A stretch of 64,000 nucleotides of DNA. Origin: Posidonia oceanica (taxonomy: Eukaryota > Streptophyta > Magnoliopsida > Alismatales > Posidoniaceae). Of the stretch, positions 53,431 to 64,000 are shown in pieces; the stretch's first letter is position 1, and each line of letters begins with the position of its first letter. The stretch spans positions 53,782,001 through 53,846,000 of the forward strand of contig JAZBRS010000060.1 in the NCBI GenBank assembly GCA_037176725.1. Reading direction: 5' to 3'. Position numbers and translations under genes: made by a program. The notes under the pieces are model-generated. The model had not been told where the DNA came from. It saw only the letters and a program-made list of their open reading frames with translations, and ran no database searches.

Positions 53431-55756
53431 CTAGGAGCATCCACTGATCACCGTGCACCTCCGTCGTCCTCCGTAGCACCGCAGCGAGCTCCGCCGGACT
53501 GTCAAACCCAACTTGACGTTGCCAGCATGTGCTGGCCATTGTCACAGGTATCCAACTGCACCTTTAACCTCTATGCATGCCTATCCCGCTTTCTAGTTAG
53601 TTAGAACTAGGATTAGAGCCTCGTAGCCGTGAGTCGTCTCCACCGCTACGGTGTCGTCTTCCCCGACGAGCACTGACCTCCGCCGCCGCATGCTAGGCAT
53701 TCCAGACCTCCTCCGCTGCTCCAGAACCTCTGTTGAGCTCAGCCAGGACGTCCCTGACCTACTCCAGACCCGCGCGACCATCGTCGAAGCTTCATCCACC
53801 CCCTCTGCCTCTACAACCGTCGGACTCCACCGCCGAGCTCGACTGGGTGCTCCGGACCTCCCTAAGCCTTTGGATCTTCACCAAAGCTTCGTCAGACCTC
53901 TAGGAGACTGGTCCAACACTGCCTAGGCTCTTCCGTAGCCCCCAACGCCACCTCCGCCTCTGACTTCCTCTGTTGAAAGTCAGCTAGTCGGCAGGGCGCT
54001 CCAGCAACCGTTGCACGCCGCTGAAGCCATAGGAGCCTCCGCCGCAACCATCTTCAACTTCCCCAGGCCTCAGGCCAGCCTCCCGCGTGTCGCTCTGCTG
54101 CCACGCACCCTTTCTTCCCCGGTGAAGGTGCTGCAGTGTCGGGCGACACTGTAGCACCGTAGCTACATATGGTTTTTATTTTTGCTTTGGTTGGTGCATT
54201 GAAATAAATTGCTGCAGTTTATTTTATTTACTTTTGTGTCTAGCTATGGTTTAAGAATCATTTAATTTTTGGTTTAAATCATATTGCATTATAGTCTGGT
54301 CCGCCCATTTAGTTTAATTGCATGTAGGTCCTTAATATATTTCATTTAAATCATTCAAATGTTAGTTTAAATCATACATTGCATTTCAGTTCTTAAGTTT
54401 CTGCTATTTGCTTTCGGGTCCAGTTCTGGTTAATAAATCATTTAATGCTACATTAAAACCATATTGAATGCATTTAAATCCTCTGCTTTGATTTATTTGC
54501 AAGTCAGTCTAGTTGCAGTTCCAGCATCTCATTTAAATTTGATTTTTACCTTATTGCATTGCATAAAAAACTTTTTGAATTGTGATTTAAATGTGATTTT
54601 TAAATCTTATTACATTGTAATAAAGTCCTATGGTTTTACATTATTACATTCAGGTCCAGTTTGCTTCCAACTGTGATTTAAATGTGATTTTAAACTTCAT
54701 TACATTGCAATAAAGTTCTGCAACTTGTGATTATTGCATTTAAGTCCTTTGCACATGCATACATCACTTAAATGGCTCTTTTAAACCACATTGCACTATT
54801 TTAGAAGCCCAACAGTCTTCCTGAATTGCATGTCAGTCCACATTATCTATTGTTGCTTGCTTGCATACCTGTTTTGCATTGTACTTAGGCCCTACATGTT
54901 TTTGAAAATTGCATTTAGGTCCCTGTCTTTGTATTTTTGCATGCATTACATCCACACATCATTGCATCTACTTTTTAGCATGCATTTACTCTGGTGCATT
55001 GCATTTTGCCATGTTTTACACATAGGACCCTGCAGTTTTCTATAATCGCACTTTGGTCCTACCTTTGCATTCTGCATGCATAGCACTCCCATATAATTGC
55101 TCATAGCACCCTTGCATACATTTGAGCACTTTTAGCCTCATTACATGTGGGACACCCTGCATTGCGCACACATAGGGGTAATTTGCACTTAGGCCCCCAC
55201 TTAGATCACTTTTTCTGGCCCTTGGGCCATCTGACTTGAAACCTGAATAACTTTTGATCAGACCGTTGAATCTCTACGGTCTAACTATCCAGGTCTTCCT
55301 GGTTGAATGGTCTTCCATTCTAACCAAAGTTATCTCAGATTAGACCTCAGATCCTCAAGATAAGTCCATCTGAATCACTACATACCACTTATTGCCTGCC
55401 ACATGCACTGTTTTCGCACTGTTTTCTCATGCATGTAGATTAGGGTTTCCCGCCATTGTTTTCTTTCCCCTTTGCTTGTTTCACACTTGCATTGCGTGGT
55501 TTTACTTGGCTTTTTCGCTCTTGTCTGCTTTCCCCTTTGCATATCGTACACTTGCATTGCGTGGTTTTACCGGTGTTTTGTTTTATCACCTGCATTGGCA
55601 TTAGGGCAGTGATGCTTACTGTCTGGAGTTCTCACGAACCAGGGTTTGCCCAGCTTGGAACACTGACAGCGCTACTGAGCACATAGGTAGCACGTTTACT
55701 TTCCTCGTGCATCAGATCACTTAGAGCCTACACTTAGGCATGTAATCACAACATAT
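53426..55756 (+). repeat. C-type LTR of E3, part 2 (between E4 and E5)
   Basis: Continues the LTR from 31432. It opens with a GC-rich block (53430-54170) with donor-like CACAG|GTATCC near 53547, then a T-rich block with TTGCAT...GGTCC phrases (54180-55130), the conserved block ending AAGATAAGTCC near 55360, and the GATGCTTACTGTCTGGAGTT block at 55611. It is cut by E5 after 55756. Short open frames here are not conserved. Confidence 0.72.
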
Positions 55757-58700
55757 TGTAGACACCCCATTCTGACAGCCTGGAAGTTGGTTGTTTTCTT
55801 TCGCAGGCTCGTGTGGACTCTGGAATGGCATTCTTTTTTTCCTAACCCATTTTCTAGCCCAAAACCAAGCCCAAAACCTTGCCCAAACCCTAGAAGCCTT
55901 GACCCAAGCTTTCTACAACTTTTAAAACCCTTATAGGCCCAAGTCCAAGCTCATTTGCAGCTTGTGCCAACTGAGTGTGTTGGACACTGGAATAGGCAGC
56001 ATCCAACGTTGGACGTGCCTGTGCTAGCGTCCAACGTTGGACGCCTTCTGCTCCCGCGTCCAACGACTCGGTTGCAGTAGCGGCTGTTCCGCCTCCTTCG
56101 GCTCACTGCCCGTCCACTCCACCGCCTCCCCGCACTTACTACCCATCTCTTCTTCCACTCCATGCCATCCACTACCCTCCAAGCCCAAGTTACTACCCAT
56201 CTTCTCCCCATCAGCGCTTAAACCGCTCTCTAAGCCCTCACTGTAGCAGCTAACTTCGGCCGCTCACACCTGCCACCGCCCTGATCTCGCCGGCCTTCTG
56301 ACAACACCCATGCCCTCTCTGACAATCCTTGTGGCTTCCCCACACTCACCCACACCTGCCAGCACCTGCAATTGCCAGAATTCGGCCTACAACATCTCTA
56401 CCAGCACTTGAACCCATGCCCAGCTGAACAAAACTGAGAGTTCATGCCATTGCACCATTCACCACACGGAGCCTAGAGAGAATTCGCCACCTCCGAGAGC
56501 AAGAGTGATCATCCACCTTCCCTCTCGACTTGTTTCCAACCTCTCCGGTGCTTCCAGTAGCTCGTGCAACCTCACCGAAGTAGCTCCTGCCGCTACATCA
56601 GCAACGCCGGTAAGCGAGGTGGAACCGTCGTTCCAGGGCGTCAAACGGTAAGCCTTCTATCCCCGTAACTCTTACATGCCTATTAGCACATTCCCATCCA
56701 TTCTTACCTTTCTTTGAACCCTTTTGGCCGCGATTCGTGGCCAGAAGAGAGTTCAATGTGTTGAATGCACCAGTTGGTGCGTCCAACGTTAGACGCGGCA
56801 TAGGTTGGCGTCCAACACCCTGTCTTGCCTTGCTCTTGTTCTGTTGCTCCCCATGCTTTGTTATTGTTGGTTCTTTTGCGAATCCATGTTACATGCTTCC
56901 TTAAATGTCCTCTGATGCTATGCCATGCCTGTTGGAATCATCTTTACATGTTCTGATATCAGTTTGTCATCTGCCTGCGTTGGACGCCAGGGTGAGCCGC
57001 GTCCAACGTTGGACGCTAGTTCACCTAGCGTCCAACACCCCTGTTGGCTATAACTTGCTACCATGCTTACATCATGCCTATTTTTGATGCTATTTTGTAA
57101 TCCATGCTTGCTTAGAGATGCCTGGCCCATATGGCAACTATGCTTAGGTTTGCTAAGATCTCTTTAAGTTACATGTTCCTTGTTGCAAGTTTTAATCTTT
57201 TATCTCTTATGCATATCTTTCCTCTCTTACTTTCCATGAGTTGAATGCTTGCTATGGATGTTTCTTTCCTGTCATGGCATGTTTCAGTAGTCTGCATGCA
57301 TATAGGTGGGGTTAGAGCTGAGCTCCCCCTTTAATACAGGTAGGTCTGCATGCTCTGGTCATTGGACGCCAGAGCCTTCAACGTCCAATGTTGGACGCTG
57401 CTGGCTCTAGTGTCTAACATCTTGGCTCCTCATTTTGCTGTTTAAAGCTAGCATGATGTTCTGATCTCTTTGCTTGCATGTATTCTGCGCTTATATGCAT
57501 ATTTAGCTTCCTCTGCAACTGCTTTTCAACATTCTTTGGTTTATTTGCTTGTTTATGCATGTTTTTTTTTGTGTGTTGTGCCTCCCAAGGTGTTGTACGC
57601 TGCTGGTGCAGGCGTCCAACATTGGACGCCGGCCTAGCTCGCGTCCAACGACCTAGTTGTGTCTCTGGCCTGGCACATGATACAGGTAAGGTCTGCTTGG
57701 TTTCTTATGCTTCCCTTGTTTGCATGTCTGCCCTCTGCTCACCTCCAGTAGCCCAAATGCATGATCCCTATTCTCATCTATCATTTGTATGCTTTTTTTC
57801 TTTTTTTCCTCTCTGGCCTGTGTTAGACACTTATCACTCTAGCGTCTAACGTTGGACGCCATAGTCAGCGGCGTCCAACACCCTACTTGCTTTGATCTTT
57901 GATCCTAGCTTGCTCCTTGCTCTGATTCCTCTTCTAATCTTCTGTTAGGTTAGTCTTGCATGTCATGCACCCATTTAGTTGCATTTTTACATCTGTATTG
58001 CATCCATGTAGCTAGAATGCACTGTTTTCTAAAAAAATGCATGCCGTCTGCCTCCAGTAGGTGTTGGACGCCAGCAATGCTAGCGTCCAACGTTGGACGC
58101 TGGTGTTGCCAATGTCTAATGCTTGCAGATGGCTGACAGTCATTTTAAAACGCCGATTTTGTTTCGCTCGTCATTTTCCACGTTTTATTGCTTCTTTGGC
58201 TTACTACAACCCCTATGCATGCTACCTAACCCTTGTTTTGGTGTCGCACCTCACTTTCGCCCCGTTTTCCGTGTTTTGCACCGTGTCCCACACTTTCGCC
58301 TCATTTCCCGCATTTTGCATCATTTTTCGCACCCCACATAGTTTTCCGCACCCCTTTCTGCATCATTTTCTGCGTTCTGCATCGTTTTCCGCACTTTTGC
58401 CTTGTTTCCCGCGTTTTGCACCATTTTCTGCTCCTGCCTTGCTTTATCACTTGCATGTCGTTTGCATTGCTTGGTTTTCCCCGTAGTTTTGCTTTATCGC
58501 TTGCATTTGCATTTAAGGCTATGATGCTTACTGCATAGGAGTTCTCACGAATCAGGGTCCGCTCGGTTCGGAACACTAGCAGCATTGCTGAGCACATAGA
58601 TAGCACGTTTATTTCCCAAGCATGGTAAGTGGACATTCATTGCATTTAGGCATTAGGCTAGCAATTTCCTGTCTAGGACGTATCGGGGGTGCCTAACACC

Positions 58701-59061
58701 TTCCCCGTGCGTAACAGGAGTCCTTGCCCTTTCTCTTGGCTCGCATCGACCTTTCCTTTATCCTAGGCTCGAGTCATAGCATAGCATAGTGTAGCATAGT
58801 ATTGCACTACATCCCTTTGCTCCTTCTTTGCATCCGGTTTTGCATGTCTTTTCATGCATTACCTTCGGTTTTCCTAGTCTCCCAATTCAATAGACCTGGT
58901 GGCGACTCCATTTTGTCTTATCTCCTCTTTTTCTTCTTTTTGCCAGCGTTTTCGAGTCGAGTTTCTTCCCTTGGATCTAGTCGCATATAGTGAGCCTATT
59001 TTGATCGGTGCACGCAAGCTTTGGCAACGTGCATGGACGATAAGAATTCAGGATTACTACA
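55757..59061 (+). mobile_element. E5: solo B-type LTR (3305 bp) inserted in the C-type LTR
   Basis: Starts TGTAGACACC and ends GGATTACTACA. Flanked by CATAT (55752-55756) and CATAC (59062-59066), a 5-bp TSD with one mismatch, and no internal region is attached, so this is a solo LTR from LTR-LTR recombination. It carries at least nine GTTGGACGC/GCGTCCAAC inverted repeats between 55979 and 58125, the terminal hairpin at 58684-58706 and TGGTGGCGACTCC at 58897. Confidence 0.88.
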
Positions 59062-59280
59062 CATACATGGCATTTAAGCATTCAGGCATGCATTTTAGCA
59101 AGTATAGCATGGCATTAGCATTCCTCGTCCCTTGGACGTGCAGTTAGGCAAGCAATTGCTAAAATCTTGTACATGCGAGCGTTTTGCCAAGAAAGACCGA
59201 CTTCTCAGGCGTGTCGGGGGTGCCTAACACCTTCCCCGCACTTAACAGGAGTCCTTACCTTTTCTCTGGCCTACAGTAAC
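59062..59280 (+). repeat. C-type LTR of E3, part 3 (between E5 and E6)
   Basis: Carries the GCGAGCG...AAGAAAGACCGAC block and the conserved terminal hairpin (59215-59237), which are the expected next landmarks after the sequence left of E5. It is interrupted after 59280 (TSD candidate GTAAC, 59276-59280) by E6; the LTR terminus is outside the window. Confidence 0.75.
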
Positions 59281-62200
59281 TGTAGTAATCCCGGTGTTCA
59301 GATCGTCCATGCACATTGCCAAAGCTCGTGTGCACCGATCAGAATCAGGTTCACTATTAGCGGCTATGTCCGAGAAGGAAGACTTAACTCGAAAACATTT
59401 TAAAAAAGGAAAAAGGGGAAAAAAAGAAGAAGATAAGACAAAATCGGAGTCGCCACCAAGTCTATTAGATCGGGAGACAAGGAAAACTGGGGAAATGCGT
59501 GAATAATCACGCAAAAACAAGCGAAAGATGCAATGCAAGGCAATGCAGAAGAAATGAGATGCAAATGAATGTAAATGATGTGACTCGTGCCTAGGACAAG
59601 GGCAATATGGTCATTACGGGCCAAGAGAGAGGGCAAGGACTCCTGTTACGCACGGGGAAGGTGTTAGGCACCCCCGACACGCCCGAGAATCGGTCTTTCT
59701 AGGCTTACGCTCGCATACGCAGGGAAATGCAGACTTTGAATGCCTAAGTGCCAATGAATGCCTATCTAAATGCTCAAAGGTGTGCTCTAAGTGGGGGAAA
59801 GCAGTACAGGAAAGTAAACGTGCAATCTAAGCGCTCAGCGGTGCTGTCTGTGTTCCGAATCGGGCGAAACCTAGCTCGTGAGAACTCCAGGCAGTAAGCA
59901 TCACCGCCCTATATGCAGATGCAGGCGATAAAACAAAACAGTGGTGAAATCATGCAATGCGGGCAACATGCGAGAGGAAACAACGTAAAACACGCAAAAC
60001 GGGGCGAGAAAACGAGAGGGCAAGCAAAACGGTGCAGGGAACAAGGTTGACACGCGGAACGATGCGGGAAACGGAACAAGAATGCGAAACAGCGCAGGAG
60101 AACGAAAAGGAGCGCAAAACAGAGCAAGAAAACAAAGCAGCACACAAAACGGAGTGAGAAGACAAAGGACACGCAAAACGAAGCTGTATGCAAAACAGTG
60201 CAAGAAAACGAAACGGCACGCAAAACGGTGCGAGAAGACAAAACTGCATGCAAAACGGAGCAAGAAAACCAAAGGGCAAGCAAAACGATGCAAGATAAAG
60301 AAGCGGCACGCAAAACGGTGTAAGACAAAGAAGCAGCATGCAAAACGGTACAAAACGGAGAAGCGGCACGCAAAACGGTGCAAGACAAAGCGAAAAAAAG
60401 AGTGCGCAGAAAATCATGCGATGCGAATGATGTGCAAAACAATGCAGCCGAAGTTCAGGAGGACTTACCTTGGGCATCTGGAGCCTGATCTGAAATTCGA
60501 TTGGTCCATGCTGAAGAGTGCTCCGCCGGGGTCGCTCTGGCAGCTTATTTGAGAAGATCCAACGGCCGGATCCGAAGATATCGCAGCTCCAAGACGGGAG
60601 GGCCAGAACAGGGGAGAAGAACAGATCTAAGTGTTCAGGAGGTCCTAGGGGTGTGTAAAGAGGTCCTCCCAGGCAAAAGGGAGCTAAGGGAGCTTTAGTG
60701 TGTGCGAAAGGTGCTAGATGCAAGGCTATGTGAGTGCAAATGCATGCAAAATGCAAGAGAGGACTCAAGAGGGATTTTAGAAGAAAACAGGGGTTTAAAT
60801 GCTAAAGTTCGGAAAAGATTGGGGCTTTTAGGCGGGGATCTTGAAAACAGGAGGGGACAGAGGATAATTTTGCAAAGGATGGGTTAAAAGAGACAATGTT
60901 TAAAGGTGGGTATGCATCTGGGGAGGTTTTGAAAGCAAATGGCAAGAGGAATGCAATTTTGTAAAAGCTTGGGGTCTAAAATGCAATTTTTCCAGAAAAC
61001 AGGGTTCTGGGGAGTCCGAGAATGCTAGCGGAGGGCCTACATGTAATTTTGCAAACATGGGAGCTAAAATGCAATTCTAGGGGCAAAACAGGCATTTTAA
61101 ATGATTTTATAATGATACAAAGGACTTATGTGTCATTTTTAAATCATGCAGGGTCAAAAATGCAATTTTGTATGCAAAATATGCTCTGAAATCACAGATA
61201 ATGGACTGACATGCAATTTTTGAAAATGCAGGGTTGAAAATGCAATGCAATAAGCTAAAATGCATGCAAAATGATTACTGTGCATTTAAAATGGACCTAA
61301 ATGCAAAAAGAAAAAAATCAGAGGGGCAAATATGCAATGCAGTATGCAAAATAAGGAAATAAACCCTAAGTTACTACAGTGCATGGGATCTAAATGAAAA
61401 AACTGTAAAATGCAGGGACACATAATGCAATATCATATGGTAAAATTAATGCATTTAAATGAAATGATCTACTGCAGGACCTATGTGCAATAATTGAAAA
61501 TAGACGGGCTAAAGCATAAATATTTATAACTAGAAAGCACAGTAAATGGACTAAAGAGCAAATATAGAGAAACACAAATATTTTATGCAATTTAGTATGA
61601 TTTCAGTTCAAAAAGACAGCAGATTAAATGACATAAAGACTGAAACGTAAAATAATGAAAACTTAGACCAAACATGCAATATTTACTAGCAAACTATACA
61701 AACGGAAAAATAAATAAACAGTAAACGGCCGACGGCCGTGGGCACTGTAGCAGCAGGCTGCCAACGCCCGCGACCGCCGGCACAGGGCTGCTGGAGACGC
61801 GCGGGTGGGCGGAGGAGCTGCTCCTGATGCTAACGGAGATCAGGCTGCGATCGGCGGAGGACAGCGCGGCCTGGAACGGTCGCCGGAGTTCCACAGAGCT
61901 TCAGAAGGTTCGTCCGGCCGATCGACACAGCGACGCTGCGTTCTGAGGGTCAGAGAAGCTTCCTGAGGTTCGTGCAGTCCTGCGGCAACCTCCGGAGTCG
62001 CGTTCCGCTGGCCGGAGCGACGTGACGATCGGAAGAGCTCGTCGGAGAAGACGATCTGACCGGAGCCGGATTCGGAGCAGGAAGGCCGGAAATGCTATTC
62101 TAAAGGGGGGAGAAGCAGCGCGGGAAGAAAAGAAGACTAAGGGAAGTTGAGTTCACCTGATTCCGCGTCTGAGATGTCCTCCCGACGTCGATGGCTTCAG

Positions 62201-64000
62201 CAGTCGTCGGTGTAGGTCGTCCGGTCGCTGCGGGCGTCGTCGGCTGCTCACGAGGGCTGGAGCTGCTTCAGAATGTTCTTCCGGCGCTTCCCAGTCGGTT
62301 GGACAGAAGCTTCGGAGGTCTCGCGGCGATTCAGCAACTTTGGGTTCACAGGTGGTAGCCAGAGGTCGGAGGAGTTGTTTACTGCTCGTCGGACTGGACT
62401 GGTTGTTCCGGATGACTGCTGAAGGTTCGGGGAGTGATTCCGGAGGGTCAAATTGGATTTCTGGAGAGTGTGGAGAGAGACTGGAGGTTGGTCTGATTTC
62501 TGATCAGCGGGAGTGATAGGTGTTTGTAGTGAAAATCTTGGTCGGTGGTGAACGACTGGGCTTGAAGTCAGGTGATCTGAGAAGGTGGGATGCAGGTGAA
62601 TATCCGGGTGGATTTTGGGAAGAAGCAGTGAGCTGTGGTGGACGGGATTGTGAAGGGAGTTGGTACTGGTTGCAGGTGGAGTTTCGGGTGATGTTCAAGG
62701 GATGTTTCAGTGGTTTCGTGTGGTGGAGAGGCAGTGGGATAGTAGAGGATGAAGGCTGGTTGCTGGGTGAGTTTGGGGGAGCAATTGGGAGAGGTTCTAA
62801 GGCCTGGAGTGGCGCCGGATTGTTGGAGAAGAAAGGGGAGGACCTGCTGTGGATTTCTGATGAGAAAGGAGAGGAATTGGGTGGGGAATCGCTCTGAGAT
62901 TGGTGGCCTCTCTCCGGGGAGCCAAGGACCCTCTCAGACTGCTCTCTCTTCGTTCTTTTTCTCTCTGGAATTCTCTCCCCGGTTTAAGGTTCTGATTTTT
63001 TTTTTCTCTTGCAGGTCTGGCTGTGGCAATTTAATGCCGAGGGGGCGGTGGTAGGAGCACGGACGCGATGCGGCGCACGCCGGTCTGGTCCGGGCAGAAG
63101 GCGTGCGAGCGCAGGCCTGGCAATGGCAGAGATGCTGGCTGGCAGGAGTTGCAGACGAAGAGCAGCACAGTACTGTGCGGAGGGAAGGAGGAAGAAGAAG
63201 ACGGTGACCGTGGGCCGGGCCGCGGGTTTGAAAAAAAAGGAGAAGAAAAATAAAAAGAAGGAGAGGAATGTGCTGACGGGCCCAGCAAGGAAAATGAGAA
63301 AAAAGAAAAATAAGAAGAAAGAAAGGAAGAGAGGGAAAAGATGAGAAATAAAATAGGAAAAAAAATAAATTAAAAATAAGTAAAAATATCAGAGTGATTG
63401 TGTTGTGAGTTAGGGTTTTAATTAGATTTTTTTAATGACTGTTTTGGGTTAATTAGTGTGTTTTGGGCTTGATTAGGGTTTTAGAGTTTTCTTTTGTCTT
63501 TAATTCATTTTCCATTTGATTAAGTGTTTGTTAAATCTTTTTTAAATTGTTTTTAAAATTGTGTTTTTCTTGTTAGGGATGTTAATTAGGATTTTTTAGG
63601 ATTTATTTTTAGGTTAATTAGGATGGGTTATGGGCTTTTAGTTTTAGTCTTTTAGGATTTTCTTTCTTAAGTCTTTTGAATTAGGTTTTGTGATTTTTTT
63701 TATTTATTAATTTTTCTTGATGTTTTTTAGTTGGGTTTCTTTTGTCTAATTAAGTGTTTTTTAAGTCTTTTTAATGTGTTTATCATTTTCTTTTTAATTA
63801 AGTCCTTAGGTTGTTTTTTTTCTTAGGTTTGTTAGGTTAGGCTTTTTCTTTCATTAATTGTTTATCTTGGTGTTTTTAATTGTTTTACTTCTTTTTAGGG
63901 TTTGTTTTTGATCATTTTTGATAGGGTCTTTACTTTTGGTGGGTTTTGATTTTGTTTTAGTTTTTTTTCTTGATTTTACGGTATTTTCTTTTGGTTTGTT
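59281..64000 (-). mobile_element. E6: A-type LTR on the minus strand (runs past window end)
   Basis: TGTAGTAATCCC at 59281 is the reverse complement of an LTR end GGGATTACTACA. Moving right, the sequence is the reverse complement of A-type LTR blocks: GAGTCGCCACCA (59457-59468), terminal hairpin (59654-59676), an expanded GTTTTGCGTGCC array (59960-60390), a donor-like AAG|GTAAGTCC (about 60474), T-rich block (A-rich on plus, 60700-61690), GC-rich block (61720-63200) and the A-rich strip (T-rich on plus, 63340-64000). About 0.85 kb of the LTR should lie beyond the window. No ORF is conserved. It is a solo LTR or the 3' LTR of a longer element. Confidence 0.85.
59960..60390 (-). repeat. Expanded CGTTTTGCGTGCC array in E6
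   Basis: About 15-17 copies of a degenerate unit near 22-25 bp, read on the minus strand as CGTTTTGCGTGCCGCTTC or similar. Longer than the counterparts in E1 and E4. Open frames on the minus strand here (Phe/Cys/Ala-rich) are repeat artefacts. Confidence 0.82.

Noticed and set aside
55970..58130. GTTGGACGC repeats as a transcription-factor site array only
   Set aside because: Paired inverted orientation with matched arm changes is better explained by structure, though binding to the palindrome is not excluded.
59901..60768. Minus-strand frames up to 272 codons rich in Phe/Cys/Ala
   Set aside because: Translations of the CGTTTTGCGTGCC array in the E6 LTR; homologous LTRs do not keep the frames.

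Overview
This window is plant nuclear DNA made almost entirely of nested, decayed LTR retrotransposons of the Ty3/gypsy class. No host gene, rRNA, tRNA or CRISPR array is recognisable. The best lineage call is Tat/Ogre-like, because the LTRs are very long (about 3.3 and 5.7 kb), the pol has a degenerate RNase H followed by a second archaeal-type RNase H, the integrase has no chromodomain, and satellite-like arrays lie between the last ORF and the polypurine tract. A repeat-rich flowering plant is the likely source; the species cannot be named from this sequence.

Layout, read from LTR ends (start TGTTGACA or TGTAGACA, end ...ACTACA) and target-site duplications (TSDs). E1 (1-6967) is the 3' part of an element plus its A-type LTR, inserted into the 5' LTR of E2. 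E2 (6968-19340) has an LTR remnant, a decayed RT-RNaseH-integrase pseudogene, an intact 400-codon downstream ORF, a hairpin-rich array, a polypurine tract and a B-type LTR. E3 (from 19341) has linker-RT-RNaseH-integrase and downstream-ORF pseudogenes, a 43-bp satellite, a polypurine tract and a C-type LTR starting at 29776. That C-type LTR is broken three times: by E4 (31433-53425, TSD CAACC on both sides), by E5 (55757-59061, a solo B-type LTR, TSD CATAT/CATAC) and by E6 (a minus-strand A-type LTR from 59281 past the window end). E4 keeps gag, protease with G-patch, an open integrase core, the downstream ORF and three different arrays, but lacks RT and RNase H.

Functional logic: the original element order was LTR - gag - protease - G-patch - linker - RT - RNase H (degenerate) - archaeal-type RNase H - integrase - conserved noncoding spacer - DUF7745/plant-mobile-domain-like ORF - tandem arrays - polypurine tract - LTR. 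Each copy here has lost a different block, and none keeps an LTR/primer-binding-site junction, so none is autonomous.

The most unusual signals are structural. The window is full of short inverted repeats whose arms change in step: at the polypurine-tract/LTR junction, just after integrase, in the arrays, and as paired GTTGGACGC/GCGTCCAAC hairpins through the B-type LTRs. In-frame premature stops are almost all TAG (36 TAG, 4 TGA, 0 TAA by hand count), which fits CHG-methylation decay. The downstream ORF of E2 has escaped that decay.
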